Shown here: in pieces, positions 1 to 7,981 of the stretch
Numbering within the stretch: the stretch's first letter is position 1
How the letters are laid out: each line of letters begins with the position of its first letter
Source of the DNA: Acutalibacter sp.
GTDB taxonomy: Bacteria > Bacillota > Clostridia > Oscillospirales > Acutalibacteraceae
Reading direction: 5' to 3'
Length of the DNA: 64,000 nt
NCBI GenBank assembly: GCA_020025775.1
Contig: JAHHRN010000008.1
Span: 40,469-104,468, forward strand
The notes under the pieces: model-generated
The model's database searches: none
What the model saw: the letters and a program-made list of their open reading frames with translations, nothing else
Told to the model about the DNA's origin: nothing
Program-made: the position numbers and the translations under genes

Positions 1-2
1 TC

Positions 3-143
3 GCTTGTGGTGCATGTGCAGCAGAATGCCCGGTAGAGGCAATTTCCGAAGGTGACGGCAAATACGTAATCGACGCAGATACCTGCATCGACTGTGGTAC
101 TTGCGCAGATACCTGCCCGGTAGGCGCTCCCCAGGCTGACTAA
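3..143 (+). CDS. 2[4Fe-4S] ferredoxin, C-terminal part
   Basis: This is the last 46 codons of a small clostridial ferredoxin that carries electrons between cytoplasmic redox enzymes such as pyruvate:ferredoxin oxidoreductase and hydrogenase. The start lies outside the window. Reading from base 3, the visible part holds the end of the first cluster motif (C-x2-C-x3-C-P, read as ACGACAAECPV) and a complete second motif, CIDCGTCADTCPVGAP, before the TAA stop. The two motifs together match the tandem four-cysteine pattern of bacterial 2[4Fe-4S] ferredoxins, usually about 55 residues. A strong intrinsic terminator follows 16 bases later. Identification is firm; which electron pathway it serves cannot be told. 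Confidence 0.93.
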   Translation, partial: ACGACAAECPVEAISEGDGKYVIDADTCIDCGTCADTCPVGAPQAD

Positions 144-153
144 GCAAAACAAC

Positions 154-190
154 AAAAAAGGCTGTCGAGGAAACTCGGCGGCCTTTTTTC
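154..190 (+). terminator. intrinsic terminator of ferredoxin gene
   Basis: A 10-bp stem (160-169 with 174-183, two G-U pairs, GAAA loop) is followed by six T residues. It sits just after the ferredoxin stop codon. Confidence 0.92.
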
Positions 191-210
191 TTTCTTTTTT
201 TTAAAGATTG

Positions 211-219
211 TGGTACAAT
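211..219 (+). promoter_or_regulatory. extended -10 promoter upstream of trmN6-like gene
   Basis: TGG-TACAAT matches an extended -10 (TGn-TACAAT) between the ferredoxin terminator and the methyltransferase start. The region 17 bases upstream is T-rich and has no consensus -35, so the call rests on the -10 and its position. Confidence 0.45.
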
Positions 220-290
220 AAAATATAAATATCTATACTGGGTAAATGGTAGCTGATTTTTAAAAATCACAGCGAGGATAAGGATTTTTC

Positions 291-1043
291 ATGGAAACAA
301 AGCTTTTAGAATCGGAACATATTGAATATTTAAACCGTGAGGTCGGCGTGATTGTTTCACCCCTGCACACCTTCGGTACGGATGCTCTGCTCCTGGCGGA
401 TTTTGCCGCACCGCGACGCAGCGATTGGCTTTGCGATTTCGGCACTGGCTGTGGAATTATTCCTATGCTGTGGTTCCGAGACGGAAAAGGCGCGCACATC
501 GACGGCGTAGAATTGCAGGAGGCGGGCTATCATCAGCTTTGCCGCACGGTTTCGATGAATTATGCCGAAGCGACCGTGCAGCCACATCATTTGGATTTAA
601 AGCTCGCGGCAGAGGTGCTTCCTAAGGGCAAATATGACTGCATCACCATGAATCCGCCTTATACCCCGGCGGGCAAGGGCATTCCCAGTCAAAAAGCACA
701 TGAAAAAACGGCACGTCACGAGGTGGCTTGCACGTTTTCAGATATTTTTGGCGCGGCGAAAAAGCTTCTGCGCTACGGCGGCAAAATGTGCGTATGCTTT
801 AGACCCGAGCGCTTGGCGGAAGCCATGCTCGAAATGCAAAAACAAGGGATTGAACCGAAGCGGATGCGCCTTGTAGCGAAGAATCCCGAAAGCGCACCGT
901 GGCTCTGTTTGTTAGAGGGTCGCTACGGCGGCAAGAGCGGCATTACAGTTTTGCCGAATCTCTTTCTCTATGAACAGGACGGCAGTTATACAGAAGAAAT
1001 GCACCGCATTTACGGGGCATATAAGGATAAAGGAGAACACTAA
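291..1043 (+). CDS. tRNA1(Val) (adenine37-N6)-methyltransferase family protein
   Basis: This is a cytoplasmic SAM-dependent methyltransferase of the TrmN6/YfiC type, 250 residues. Family members methylate N6 of A37 in tRNA1(Val). The sequence shows a Rossmann-fold SAM loop (DFGTGCGI, about residues 46-53) and the N6-adenine methylase motif NPPY (about residues 121-124). The N-terminal segment with LLADF and the GCGIIPML loop is typical of this family rather than of DNA methylases. The stop codon overlaps the start of rsmI by one base (TAATG), so the two RNA methylases are translationally coupled. Family assignment is strong; the exact tRNA target in Firmicutes is inferred. Confidence 0.85.
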   Translation: METKLLESEHIEYLNREVGVIVSPLHTFGTDALLLADFAAPRRSDWLCDFGTGCGIIPMLWFRDGKGAHIDGVELQEAGYHQLCRTVSMNYAEATVQPHHLDLKLAAEVLPKGKYDCITMNPPYTPAGKGIPSQKAHEKTARHEVACTFSDIFGAAKKLLRYGGKMCVCFRPERLAEAMLEMQKQGIEPKRMRLVAKNPESAPWLCLLEGRYGGKSGITVLPNLFLYEQDGSYTEEMHRIYGAYKDKGEH

Positions 1044-1867
1044 TGGCAGGTATTTTATATGTAGTGGGCACGCCCATCGGCAACCTTTCGGATTTCTCTC
1101 CGCGTGCGGTAGAAACCCTCAAAACCTGCGATTTTATCGCGGCAGAGGATACGCGGGTGACGCGCAAACTTTTAAATAAATTTGAAATCAAGAAACCGGC
1201 AGTCAGCTATTATGAGCACAACCGCAAAGAAAGCGGCGAAAAGATTTTGGCTCGTCTTTTGGGCGGCGAAAGCTGTGCCCTTGTGACCGATGCCGGTATG
1301 CCTGCCATTTCCGACCCCGGCGAGGACCTTGTGCGCCTTTGTCACGAAGCCGGCGTCAAGGTGGAATCCGTGCCCGGTCCGACCGCCTTTGCAACGGCTA
1401 TGGCGATGTCGGGTCTGCCCTCGGGTCGATTTACCTTTGAAGGCTTTTTAAGTGTCAACAAGCCCTCGAGAAGAGAACATTTGGAAAGCGTTAAAGACGA
1501 ACAGCGCACGATGATTTTCTACGAAGCGCCCCATAAGCTCGCCGCTACGCTTCGCGATATGTATCAAGCCTTCGGCGACCGTGAAATCGCTCTCGTCAAA
1601 GAACTTACCAAGCTCCACGAAACCGTAGAGCGCACCACGCTTTCTGCGGCGGCGGAAAAATATGCCGAAATTCCGCCAAAAGGGGAATTTGTGATTGTGA
1701 TTTCCGGTGCGGAGAAAAAGGTGGAGGAATGGACCTTAGCGCGTGCTGTTGCCTACGCCAAAGAGCAAAACGAAAATGGAAAATCAAAATCCGAAGCGGC
1801 AAAGCTTGCGGCACACGTGAGCGGCATTAAAAAAAGTGAAATCTATAAGGGTTTAGAGGAGAACTAA
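1043..1867 (+). CDS. rsmI: 16S rRNA (cytidine1402-2'-O)-methyltransferase
   Basis: RsmI 2'-O-methylates C1402 in the decoding centre of 16S rRNA, a fold of the tetrapyrrole methylase superfamily. The 274-residue length is normal. The signature N-terminus (GILYVVGTPIGNLSDFS), the AAEDTR segment, the VTDAGMPAISDPG motif and the PGPTAFATAM motif are all present. An AGGAG site (1031-1035) precedes the ATG, which overlaps the previous gene's stop. It is the second gene of an apparent three-gene operon whose next member begins one base after its stop. Confidence 0.96.
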   Translation: MAGILYVVGTPIGNLSDFSPRAVETLKTCDFIAAEDTRVTRKLLNKFEIKKPAVSYYEHNRKESGEKILARLLGGESCALVTDAGMPAISDPGEDLVRLCHEAGVKVESVPGPTAFATAMAMSGLPSGRFTFEGFLSVNKPSRREHLESVKDEQRTMIFYEAPHKLAATLRDMYQAFGDREIALVKELTKLHETVERTTLSAAAEKYAEIPPKGEFVIVISGAEKKVEEWTLARAVAYAKEQNENGKSKSEAAKLAAHVSGIKKSEIYKGLEEN

Positions 1868-1868
1868 A

Positions 1869-2465
1869 ATGGAATACTGGTATTTGTGGCTGATTTTTAT
1901 TTTGCTTTGCGTGCTGACGGTTTTTGTATTGCATAAAGCGTCTGCGGCGCTCGGCGTCAATAATGCCGAACGCGAGCGCATGACAGCGGAATTAAAACGC
2001 CTGAAGGAATTAAAAGAAACCTATCAAAATGCCGATGCCGAAACCGTGCAAAAGGCAGAGCCTATGGAACTTTTAGAGGGCGTCAATGCCGTTTTGCAGG
2101 CGAGAGTTGAAAAAGCGGACGATGCCGAAAAATGCTTCGAGACTTTTTCCCTGCCTCAACAGTATATGTATACGCTTTTATATTATTTGGAGGATAGCGA
2201 AGAAAATCCGGCTTTCTTTCTGCGTCATAACGGCGAGCCGCTGTTGAGCTTTGCCGCACCGACCTTAGAAGCCATCGGCGAAGCTGAGCTTTCCGAGGCA
2301 CTTTTTACCTATTTTAAAGACCAAAAAGAAAAGGGCGACGTCGTAACCGACGAGGCCCTGCAAGAAGCATATGAAAAGACAAGTAAAGCGCAGTTCGATA
2401 AAGCCCGCATTTTAAAGCATGCAAAAGCGTATATCGAAGCGCATCGCGAAGAGATTTTGTCTTAA
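1869..2465 (+). CDS. single-pass membrane-anchored protein of unknown function
   Basis: I do not recognise this 198-residue protein. A hydrophobic segment at about residues 3-24 with no cleavage site is followed by a charged, helix-rich cytoplasmic-type domain (many Ala, Glu, Lys), so it probably has an N-terminal anchor with the bulk inside. It starts one base after the rsmI stop and so belongs to the same transcript. Its stop overlaps by three bases the stop of the convergent XRE regulator. No motif indicates a function. Confidence 0.8.
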   Translation: MEYWYLWLIFILLCVLTVFVLHKASAALGVNNAERERMTAELKRLKELKETYQNADAETVQKAEPMELLEGVNAVLQARVEKADDAEKCFETFSLPQQYMYTLLYYLEDSEENPAFFLRHNGEPLLSFAAPTLEAIGEAELSEALFTYFKDQKEKGDVVTDEALQEAYEKTSKAQFDKARILKHAKAYIEAHREEILS

Positions 2466-3079
2466 AGACTGTCTGCTTCTGCCAAAGCGGCGAAAAGCTT
2501 CTTTAAGATTTCTTCGCTCTTTTCTACTGTGGTTTCCACACAAAGCGGCGCTGCGTCTGTGACGGGTGTACGCCGTGTCGGCTTTTCTGCATAAGGAAAA
2601 ATCATATCCAATGCGGCACTATCGGCAACGTAAGCGGCTTTTGCGGGAAAGTGAATCCATTCTTTGGGAATAATGCCTGCTGAACTGGCGTGTAAAATAA
2701 TTCTATAAATACTCAGCGCAAAAAAATCTTGAATTTGCTGTGGATTGACTTCACTGGATTCCACGAGCATATCGCTGATTCTAGCGGCGGCTCGGAAGGT
2801 GGTCGCCAAGCGAAACTCTGCATCCTGTGCACGGTCGGTAGTGTCAAGCAGTTCTGAAAACATGCGTTTGGAATCGCTTACACCCAAAAGATAATCACAG
2901 CTCACGTCATAATAGGCGGCGGCTTTGCAAAGAAATTCAAGACCGCATTCGCGGATGCCGTTTTCGTAATGCGAAAGTAGTGCTCCCGAAATGCCAAGCG
3001 CTGTGGCGGCTTCTTTTTGGCTGATGCCACGTTCCTTGCGTAGTGCGGCAAGACGAGAAGAAAAAAGCAGGTTTTGCAT
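2462..3079 (-). CDS. XRE-family transcriptional regulator
   Basis: This 205-residue DNA-binding regulator has an N-terminal helix-turn-helix of the Cro/CI type (about residues 7-62). Recognisable parts are SRLAALRKERGISQKEAA, the recognition-helix region ISGALLSHYENG, and the closing YDVSCDYLLG. The remaining C-terminal 140 residues look helical and match no ligand domain I know. The ATG at 3079 is preferred over an upstream in-frame codon at 3124 because a GGGGGA ribosome site lies 6 bases before it and the family N-terminus begins there. An inverted repeat (3100-3117) lies in its own leader, which suggests autoregulation, perhaps with control of the divergent phosphatase gene. Confidence 0.88.
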   Translation of the reverse strand: MQNLLFSSRLAALRKERGISQKEAATALGISGALLSHYENGIRECGLEFLCKAAAYYDVSCDYLLGVSDSKRMFSELLDTTDRAQDAEFRLATTFRAAARISDMLVESSEVNPQQIQDFFALSIYRIILHASSAGIIPKEWIHFPAKAAYVADSAALDMIFPYAEKPTRRTPVTDAAPLCVETTVEKSEEILKKLFAALAEADSL

Positions 3080-3099
3080 GGAAATCCCCCTCAAAATAT

Positions 3100-3117
3100 A
3101 CTGTTTGTAGATACAGT
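3100..3117. promoter_or_regulatory. inverted repeat, candidate XRE operator
   Basis: The sequence has nested dyad symmetry: outer arms ACTGT (3100-3104) and ACAGT (3113-3117), inner arms TGTA (3106-3109) and TACA (3112-3115). It lies between the XRE gene and the divergent histidine phosphatase, where a self-regulating repressor would bind. Binding is inferred. Confidence 0.5.
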
Positions 3118-3159
3118 TTAACATAAATTTTACATTTTGTATAGATAAAGGAGAAAAAT

Positions 3160-3855
3160 ATGAAAACTTATAAAATTCATTTAATTCGTCACGCGATGAC
3201 CGAAGGCAACCTCGCGGGACAGTATATCGGTCACACGGATATGGATGTTACGCCCGAGGGTTTAAAGCAGGCGGACGAGCTGATTGAGGAATACGGCGGC
3301 TATCCCGAGGTGGATGCGGTTTTCTCCAGCCCGTTAAAGCGTTGCTTGCAAACGGCAAAGCACATTTACCCCGACAAAAATCCGATTGTGTTAAACGATT
3401 TAATCGAATATGACTTCGGTGAATTTGAGGGCAGAACCGCCGATGAATTAAAGGATACCGAAGCGTTCCAGACCTGGCTCGCCGGTACGCATCCGGAAAC
3501 ACCCGTACCGTTCGGTGAAAGCCAAATTGCCTTTAACAAACGTATTTGCGGTTGCTTTGCCGGCATTGTCAACGGCATTATTCAGGCAGGCGTAGAAAGC
3601 ACCGCGGTCTTTACCCACGGCGGCGTAATTATGGCACTTATGACAGCATTTGCCCTGCCCGAAGCTCCGATGCACGAGTGGATGACCCCGAACGTCTGCG
3701 GCTATACCTTGCGTATTGACCCGGCAGTTTGGGCACGTTGCGGCAAGCTCGAAGCTTTTGCTGAATGCCCGGCGATTCCGCTCAGCGACGAGCAGGAATA
3801 TGCCCTTTGGGACTATTACCGTGAGGACGATGCAGACATCTCCGAATATATTTAA
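3160..3855 (+). CDS. histidine phosphatase superfamily protein (phosphoglycerate-mutase-like)
   Basis: This is a 231-residue cytoplasmic phosphatase or mutase of the RHG superfamily. The catalytic phospho-accepting histidine sits in LIRHAMTEG (His11), with an Ala in place of the usual Gly of the RHG triad. The second conserved block is SSPLKRCLQTA (about residues 56-66), the acid is in DFGEFEG, and the late catalytic His is in FTHGGVI. Members include alpha-ribazole phosphatase, broad-specificity phosphatases and cofactor-dependent mutases, and the sequence alone does not say which. A good AAGGAG site precedes the ATG. It stands alone, divergent from the XRE regulator. Confidence 0.88.
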   Translation: MKTYKIHLIRHAMTEGNLAGQYIGHTDMDVTPEGLKQADELIEEYGGYPEVDAVFSSPLKRCLQTAKHIYPDKNPIVLNDLIEYDFGEFEGRTADELKDTEAFQTWLAGTHPETPVPFGESQIAFNKRICGCFAGIVNGIIQAGVESTAVFTHGGVIMALMTAFALPEAPMHEWMTPNVCGYTLRIDPAVWARCGKLEAFAECPAIPLSDEQEYALWDYYREDDADISEYI

Positions 3856-3882
3856 AATACCCCTTAAATCTTTTGCTTTTTA

Positions 3883-3911
3883 TTGATAAATCGGGGTTTT
3901 CGTGATAGAAT
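3883..3911 (+). promoter_or_regulatory. sigma-A promoter of the uxuA operon
   Basis: A -35 TTGATA (3883-3888) and a -10 TAGAAT (3906-3911) are separated by exactly 17 bases. TG precedes the -10 (TGA-TAGAAT). The promoter faces the uxuA operon. Confidence 0.8.
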
Positions 3912-3936
3912 AAAAAAAGTACACCTCGAATTTTAT

Positions 3937-3953
3937 TTTGTAAAATTTACAAA
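3937..3953. promoter_or_regulatory. perfect inverted repeat, candidate operator of the uxuA operon
   Basis: The arms TTTGTAAA (3937-3944) and TTTACAAA (3946-3953) form a perfect 8-bp dyad about one central A. It starts 26 bases after the -10 and ends next to the GGGGAG ribosome site. This position suits a roadblock repressor of the GntR or LacI type. No such regulator is encoded nearby. A hairpin that hides the ribosome site is the alternative. Confidence 0.6.
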
Positions 3954-3966
3954 GGGGAGACAGATT

Positions 3967-5040
3967 ATGCAAATGACTTTTCGCTGGTTTGGAGACGATA
4001 AGGACACTGTAACGCTGTCTCAAATCCGTCAGATTCCGAATGTCAAAGGCGTAGTTCCGGCACTGCATTATTTACCTGCCGGCGAGGCTTGGCCTCTTGC
4101 GGATGTTTTAAAGCTGAAAGCCCAAATCGAAGCGGCGGGTCTTACCATGGAATGTATCGAGAGTGTCAATGTTCATGAGGATATTAAGCTCGGGCTTCCC
4201 TCGAGAGAACGCTATATCGAGAACTACAAAACCTCGATTCGTAATCTGGCGCAAGCGGGCGTCAAGGTAATTTGCTATAATTTCATGCCCGTATTTGACT
4301 GGACGAGAACGGATTTGGCGTTTGAAACCGCCGACGGCTCGAACTGCCTTTCCTATGACGGTTTACAGATTGAGGGCAAAACCCCCGAAGAAATGTTCAA
4401 AGAGACGGATGCCAATTCCGGCGGCTATGCGATGCCCGGTTGGGAGACCGAGCGCATGGGCGAAATCAAGTCTCTTTTTGCCCAATATAAGGGCATGACC
4501 AAAGAACAGCTTTTTGATAATTTGGTATATTTCTTACAGGCGATTGTGCCGACCTGCGAAGAGGTGGGCGTCAAAATGGCGATTCACCCGGACGATCCAC
4601 CATGGGATATTTTCGGTCTGCCGCGTATTATTACAGATTTAGAGAGCTTCGAGCGTCTCTTTGCGGCTGTGCCCAGTCCTGCGAACGGTGTTACGTTCTG
4701 CACAGGCTCTCTCGGTGCGAATGTAAATAACGATTTGCCGGCGATGATTCGTAAAATCGGCGACCGCATTTATTTTGCACATCTTCGTAATATAAAAGTG
4801 ACAGACAGACATTTCAACGAAACCGCACACGAAAGTAGAGAAGGCTCTCTCGATATGTATGAAATCGTAAAAGCGCTCTATGAGGTAGGCTTCGACGGAT
4901 ATGTGCGCCCCGACCACGGCAGAATGATTTGGGGCGAAACCGGCAGACCCGGCTACGGCTTATTTGACCGTGCACTCGGCGTATGCTATTTGAACGGTTT
5001 ATTTGAAGCGGTAGAAAAGTCACAAAACGAAAAACAGTAA
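3967..5040 (+). CDS. uxuA: D-mannonate dehydratase
   Basis: UxuA dehydrates D-mannonate to 2-keto-3-deoxy-D-gluconate in glucuronate breakdown. The 357-residue protein shows the family N-terminus (MTFRWFGDDKDTVTL), the YNFMPVFDWTRTDL block, the metal-site region KMAIHPDDPPW with conserved His and Asp, and the C-terminal RPDHGRMIWGE block. The ATG at 3967 is chosen because GGGGAG lies 8 bases upstream and the family start fits; a longer frame back to 3883 runs through the promoter and operator. It heads an operon with an SDR oxidoreductase, a small membrane protein, KDG kinase and KDPG aldolase, which takes mannonate or fructuronate to pyruvate and glyceraldehyde 3-phosphate. Confidence 0.96.
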   Translation: MQMTFRWFGDDKDTVTLSQIRQIPNVKGVVPALHYLPAGEAWPLADVLKLKAQIEAAGLTMECIESVNVHEDIKLGLPSRERYIENYKTSIRNLAQAGVKVICYNFMPVFDWTRTDLAFETADGSNCLSYDGLQIEGKTPEEMFKETDANSGGYAMPGWETERMGEIKSLFAQYKGMTKEQLFDNLVYFLQAIVPTCEEVGVKMAIHPDDPPWDIFGLPRIITDLESFERLFAAVPSPANGVTFCTGSLGANVNNDLPAMIRKIGDRIYFAHLRNIKVTDRHFNETAHESREGSLDMYEIVKALYEVGFDGYVRPDHGRMIWGETGRPGYGLFDRALGVCYLNGLFEAVEKSQNEKQ

Positions 5041-5055
5041 GGGGGAGGGAAACCA

Positions 5056-5904
5056 ATGATTCATGAGAATTTAAGAAATCGTGTAGCTGTTGTTACAGGC
5101 GGCGGCGGTGTGCTTTGCAGTGACTTTGCAAAAACACTGGCAAAGCAGGGGGTAAAGGTTGCCGTTTTAGATTTGAATGAAGAAGCGGCGCAAAGAGTTG
5201 CAGAGGAAATCCAAGCCGACGGGGGCGAGGCAATCAGCGTAAAGTGCAATGTGCTGGATACGGAAAGCGTGAAAGCGGCAAGAGAAATCGTGCTGTCGAC
5301 TTTCGGCCCCTGCGATATTTTGCTCAATGGTGCAGGCGGCAATAATCCACGCGGCACCACCACCAAGGAAACGCTTGAGAAAATCGACTTAGAGGGTAAG
5401 GATGAAAACATCAAAACCTTTTTCGATTTAGACCCCGAGGGCATTTCCTTTGTGTTTGATTTGAATTTCCTCGGTACGCTGATTCCGACACAGGTTTTTG
5501 CCAAGGATATGGCGAAGCGTGAAAACGGCGTCATCGTGATGATTTCTTCGATGAATGCGTTCTGCCCACTTACCAAAATTCCGGCGTATTCTGCGGCGAA
5601 AGCGGCAGTTTCCAACTTTACCCAATTCATGGCGGTGCATTTTGCCGATGTAGGCATCCGTGTGAATGCGATTGCACCCGGTTTCTTCTCCACGGCACAG
5701 AATAAAACTTTGCTTTGGAAGGAAGACGGCACACCCACGGCGAGAACCGGCAAAATCTTAGCAGCAACACCGATGAAGCGCTTCGGCAAGCCTGAGGAGC
5801 TGGAGGGCATTTTGCTCTTCCTTTGCGACGAAACCTATTCCAGCTTTGTAACGGGAACAACCATTCCCGTGGATGGCGGCTTCAGTGCCTATTCGGGTGT
5901 ATAA
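5056..5904 (+). CDS. uxuB: D-mannonate oxidoreductase, SDR type (fructuronate reductase)
   Basis: This 282-residue NAD(P)-dependent short-chain dehydrogenase very probably interconverts D-fructuronate and D-mannonate, supplying UxuA. The cofactor loop is the variant TGGGGVLC (about residues 14-21), followed by DLN at the end of the second strand. NGAGG, the catalytic Ser in MISSMNAF, and the YSAAK motif (Tyr and Lys) are present, and the C-terminus has PVDGGFSAYSG. Many Firmicutes use an SDR enzyme here instead of the long-chain UxuB of enteric bacteria. It starts 15 bases after uxuA with a GGGGGAGGG site. The function is inferred from family plus operon. Confidence 0.88.
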   Translation: MIHENLRNRVAVVTGGGGVLCSDFAKTLAKQGVKVAVLDLNEEAAQRVAEEIQADGGEAISVKCNVLDTESVKAAREIVLSTFGPCDILLNGAGGNNPRGTTTKETLEKIDLEGKDENIKTFFDLDPEGISFVFDLNFLGTLIPTQVFAKDMAKRENGVIVMISSMNAFCPLTKIPAYSAAKAAVSNFTQFMAVHFADVGIRVNAIAPGFFSTAQNKTLLWKEDGTPTARTGKILAATPMKRFGKPEELEGILLFLCDETYSSFVTGTTIPVDGGFSAYSGV

Positions 5905-5916
5905 GGAGATAAGACT

Positions 5917-6156
5917 ATGGTGTTTTTTGCATTGGCGTTTATCTTTTTAATTGCGGGCATTGTTTTGCTCGTCCGCTGTATGGTGCTCCGTAAAAAGGCG
6001 CACGAAGCGGAAATTTCTTATAATATCGAAACCAAAGAAAAAGAAACGGTGAAAGCCGAAACCTATTATAAAAAAGCCAACAAGTTTTTAGGTTTTGGAA
6101 TCCTTTGTTTAGTGCTGGCAGAAAGTTTTATTTTAATTGGCAATCATATGAAATAA
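5917..6156 (+). CDS. small two-helix membrane protein
   Basis: This 79-residue protein has two hydrophobic helices (about residues 2-24 and 57-75) joined by a charged, Lys/Glu-rich segment of about 30 residues, so it is a hairpin membrane protein. I do not recognise the family. It has its own AAGGAG site 12 bases after uxuB and 14 bases before kdgK, so it is made with the hexuronate enzymes. It is too small to be a transporter on its own. A partner for an uptake system or a chance passenger are both possible. Confidence 0.72.
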   Translation: MVFFALAFIFLIAGIVLLVRCMVLRKKAHEAEISYNIETKEKETVKAETYYKKANKFLGFGILCLVLAESFILIGNHMK

Positions 6157-6170
6157 GCGGAGGTATCCCC

Positions 6171-7268
6171 ATGGATTTACAGCTTCGTAAAAAAGACGAT
6201 TGTACTTTTGATATGATTTCTCTCGGCGAAATCATGCTTCGACTAGACCCCGGCGAGGGCAGAATTAAAACTGCACGTTCTTTCAGAGCCTGGGAGGGCG
6301 GCGGCGAATACAATGTCGCCAGAGGCCTTAGACGCTGTTTCGGTTTGAAAACTGCGGCGGTTACCGCTTTTGCGGATAACGAGGTCGGCAGACTTTTGGA
6401 AGATTTTATGTTACAGAGCGGTGTAGACACCAGCCTAATCAAATGGATGCCCTATGACGGTATCGGCAGAACCGTGCGCAATGGTATCAACTTTACCGAA
6501 CGTGGCTACGGCATTCGTGGCGCACTCGGCGTTTCCGACCGAGGCAATACTGCCGTGTCTCAGCTTACAAAAGGAGATATTGATTTCGAATATATTTTTG
6601 GTACGCTCGGTGTTCGATGGCTGCATACCGGCGGCATTTTTGCGGCGCTTTCCGAAACCTCTGCAGAGGTCGTTTTAGAAGCTGTGAAGACCGCAAAAAA
6701 ATATGGTACCGTGGTTTCCTATGACCTCAACTACCGCCCCTCCCTTTGGAATTCTATCGGCGGCAAGGCAAAGGCACAGGAAGTCAACCGCGAAATTGCA
6801 AAATATATCGACGTTATGATTGGTAACGAAGAAGACTTTACCGCTTGCCTCGGCTTTGAAATCCCGGGCAACGATGAAAATTTAAAAACCCTCCATGTGG
6901 ACGGCTACTGCAAAATGCTCGAAGAAGCCTTCCGCGTTTATCCGAATTTTAAGGTCATCGGCACAACGCTTCGCACGGTAAAAACGGCGACTTTAAATGA
7001 CTGGTCTGCGCTTTGCTATGCAGACGGTAAAGCGTATAAAGGCATGGAGTTTAAAGACCTTGAAATTCTCGACCGTGTCGGTGGCGGAGACAGCTTTGCT
7101 TCCGGATTTATTTATGGACTCATGACTACAGGTGACCCGCAAACGGCGGTAAATTACGGTGTGGCGCACGGTGCGCTTGCTATGACCACCCCCGGCGATA
7201 CCTCTATGGCATCGCTCAAAGAAGTCGAAAACTTACTTTCCGGCAAGGGTGCCAGAGTGCAGAGATAA
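6171..7268 (+). CDS. kdgK: 2-keto-3-deoxygluconate kinase (PfkB family)
   Basis: This 365-residue sugar kinase phosphorylates KDG to KDPG. The PfkB fold is shown by the N-terminal GEIMLRLDP, the substrate glycine pair in WEGGGEYNVARGL, and the C-terminal ATP/catalytic motif GGGDSFASGFIYG with its catalytic Asp. The protein is somewhat longer than usual KDG kinases. The ATG at 6171 is chosen for its GGAGG site; an upstream frame overlaps the previous gene without a ribosome site. The operon context (uxuA, uxuB, eda) supports KDG as substrate over other PfkB sugars. Confidence 0.9.
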   Translation: MDLQLRKKDDCTFDMISLGEIMLRLDPGEGRIKTARSFRAWEGGGEYNVARGLRRCFGLKTAAVTAFADNEVGRLLEDFMLQSGVDTSLIKWMPYDGIGRTVRNGINFTERGYGIRGALGVSDRGNTAVSQLTKGDIDFEYIFGTLGVRWLHTGGIFAALSETSAEVVLEAVKTAKKYGTVVSYDLNYRPSLWNSIGGKAKAQEVNREIAKYIDVMIGNEEDFTACLGFEIPGNDENLKTLHVDGYCKMLEEAFRVYPNFKVIGTTLRTVKTATLNDWSALCYADGKAYKGMEFKDLEILDRVGGGDSFASGFIYGLMTTGDPQTAVNYGVAHGALAMTTPGDTSMASLKEVENLLSGKGARVQR

Positions 7269-7279
7269 GGAGAATGGAA

Positions 7280-7927
7280 ATGGATAAACAGACGGTTCTT
7301 CAAAAATTGCAGGAATGCGGTATCGTGGCTGTCGTTCGCGGCAACTCCGTAGAAGAAGCCATTGCCATTACGGATGCTTGTGTAGCTGGTGGTGTAACCG
7401 CGATTGAGCTTACCTTTACTGTACCGCAAGCCGATAAAGTCATCACAGAGCTTTGTGACCGCTATCAGGATAACCCCGATGTTTTAATCGGTGCAGGCAC
7501 GGTTTTAGACCCCGAAACAGCAAGAGCGGCGATGCTTGCCGGCGCGCAGTATATCGTCAGCCCGTCTTTGAATATTGAAACCTTGCAGCTTTGCAACTCT
7601 TATGCCGTGCCGATGATTCCGGGCATCATGACCGTTCGCGAAGCCCTTATGGCACTCGAAAACGGGGCGGATATTTTAAAGGTATTCCCCGCAGACCTCT
7701 TCGGCCCAAAGATTATTAAAGATATTTTAGGCCCGGTTCCCCATGCGAAGCTCATGCCCACAGGCGGTGTGCATGCAGACAATGTCGCAGAGTGGATTCA
7801 TGCCGGTGCTGTGGCAGTTGGTGCAGGCAGCTCTTTAACTGCCGGCGCAAAGACAGGCGATTATGCGGCTATCACCGAAACTGCCAAGAAGTTTAAAGCG
7901 AATATTCTCGCGGCGCGTGCAAAATAA
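7280..7927 (+). CDS. eda: KDPG/KHG aldolase
   Basis: Eda cleaves 2-keto-3-deoxy-6-phosphogluconate to pyruvate and glyceraldehyde 3-phosphate. The 215-residue length fits. Conserved blocks are VAVVRGNS, the IELTFTVP strand with the catalytic Glu, GAGTVLDPE, the Schiff-base lysine in DILKVFPAD, and the PTGGV phosphate loop. Two ATGs lie 6 bases apart. The second (7280) is preferred because the AAGGAG site ends 7 bases before it and only 1 base before the first. It is the last gene of the hexuronate operon. A GC-rich hairpin near the stop (about 7912-7936) lacks a T run. Confidence 0.95.
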   Translation: MDKQTVLQKLQECGIVAVVRGNSVEEAIAITDACVAGGVTAIELTFTVPQADKVITELCDRYQDNPDVLIGAGTVLDPETARAAMLAGAQYIVSPSLNIETLQLCNSYAVPMIPGIMTVREALMALENGADILKVFPADLFGPKIIKDILGPVPHAKLMPTGGVHADNVAEWIHAGAVAVGAGSSLTAGAKTGDYAAITETAKKFKANILAARAK

Positions 7928-7981
7928 CGCGCGCCGTGTGATTATAAATTTATATATTATTTTAAAGGAGATAGAAATATC

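Noticed and set aside
5061..5810. 249-codon frame on the minus strand opposite uxuB
   Set aside because: It is antisense to a clear SDR gene in an operon, Ser/Pro/Phe-rich, without ribosome site or domain.
7912..7936. terminator after eda
   Set aside because: A GC-rich imperfect hairpin exists across the stop codon, but no T run follows it.
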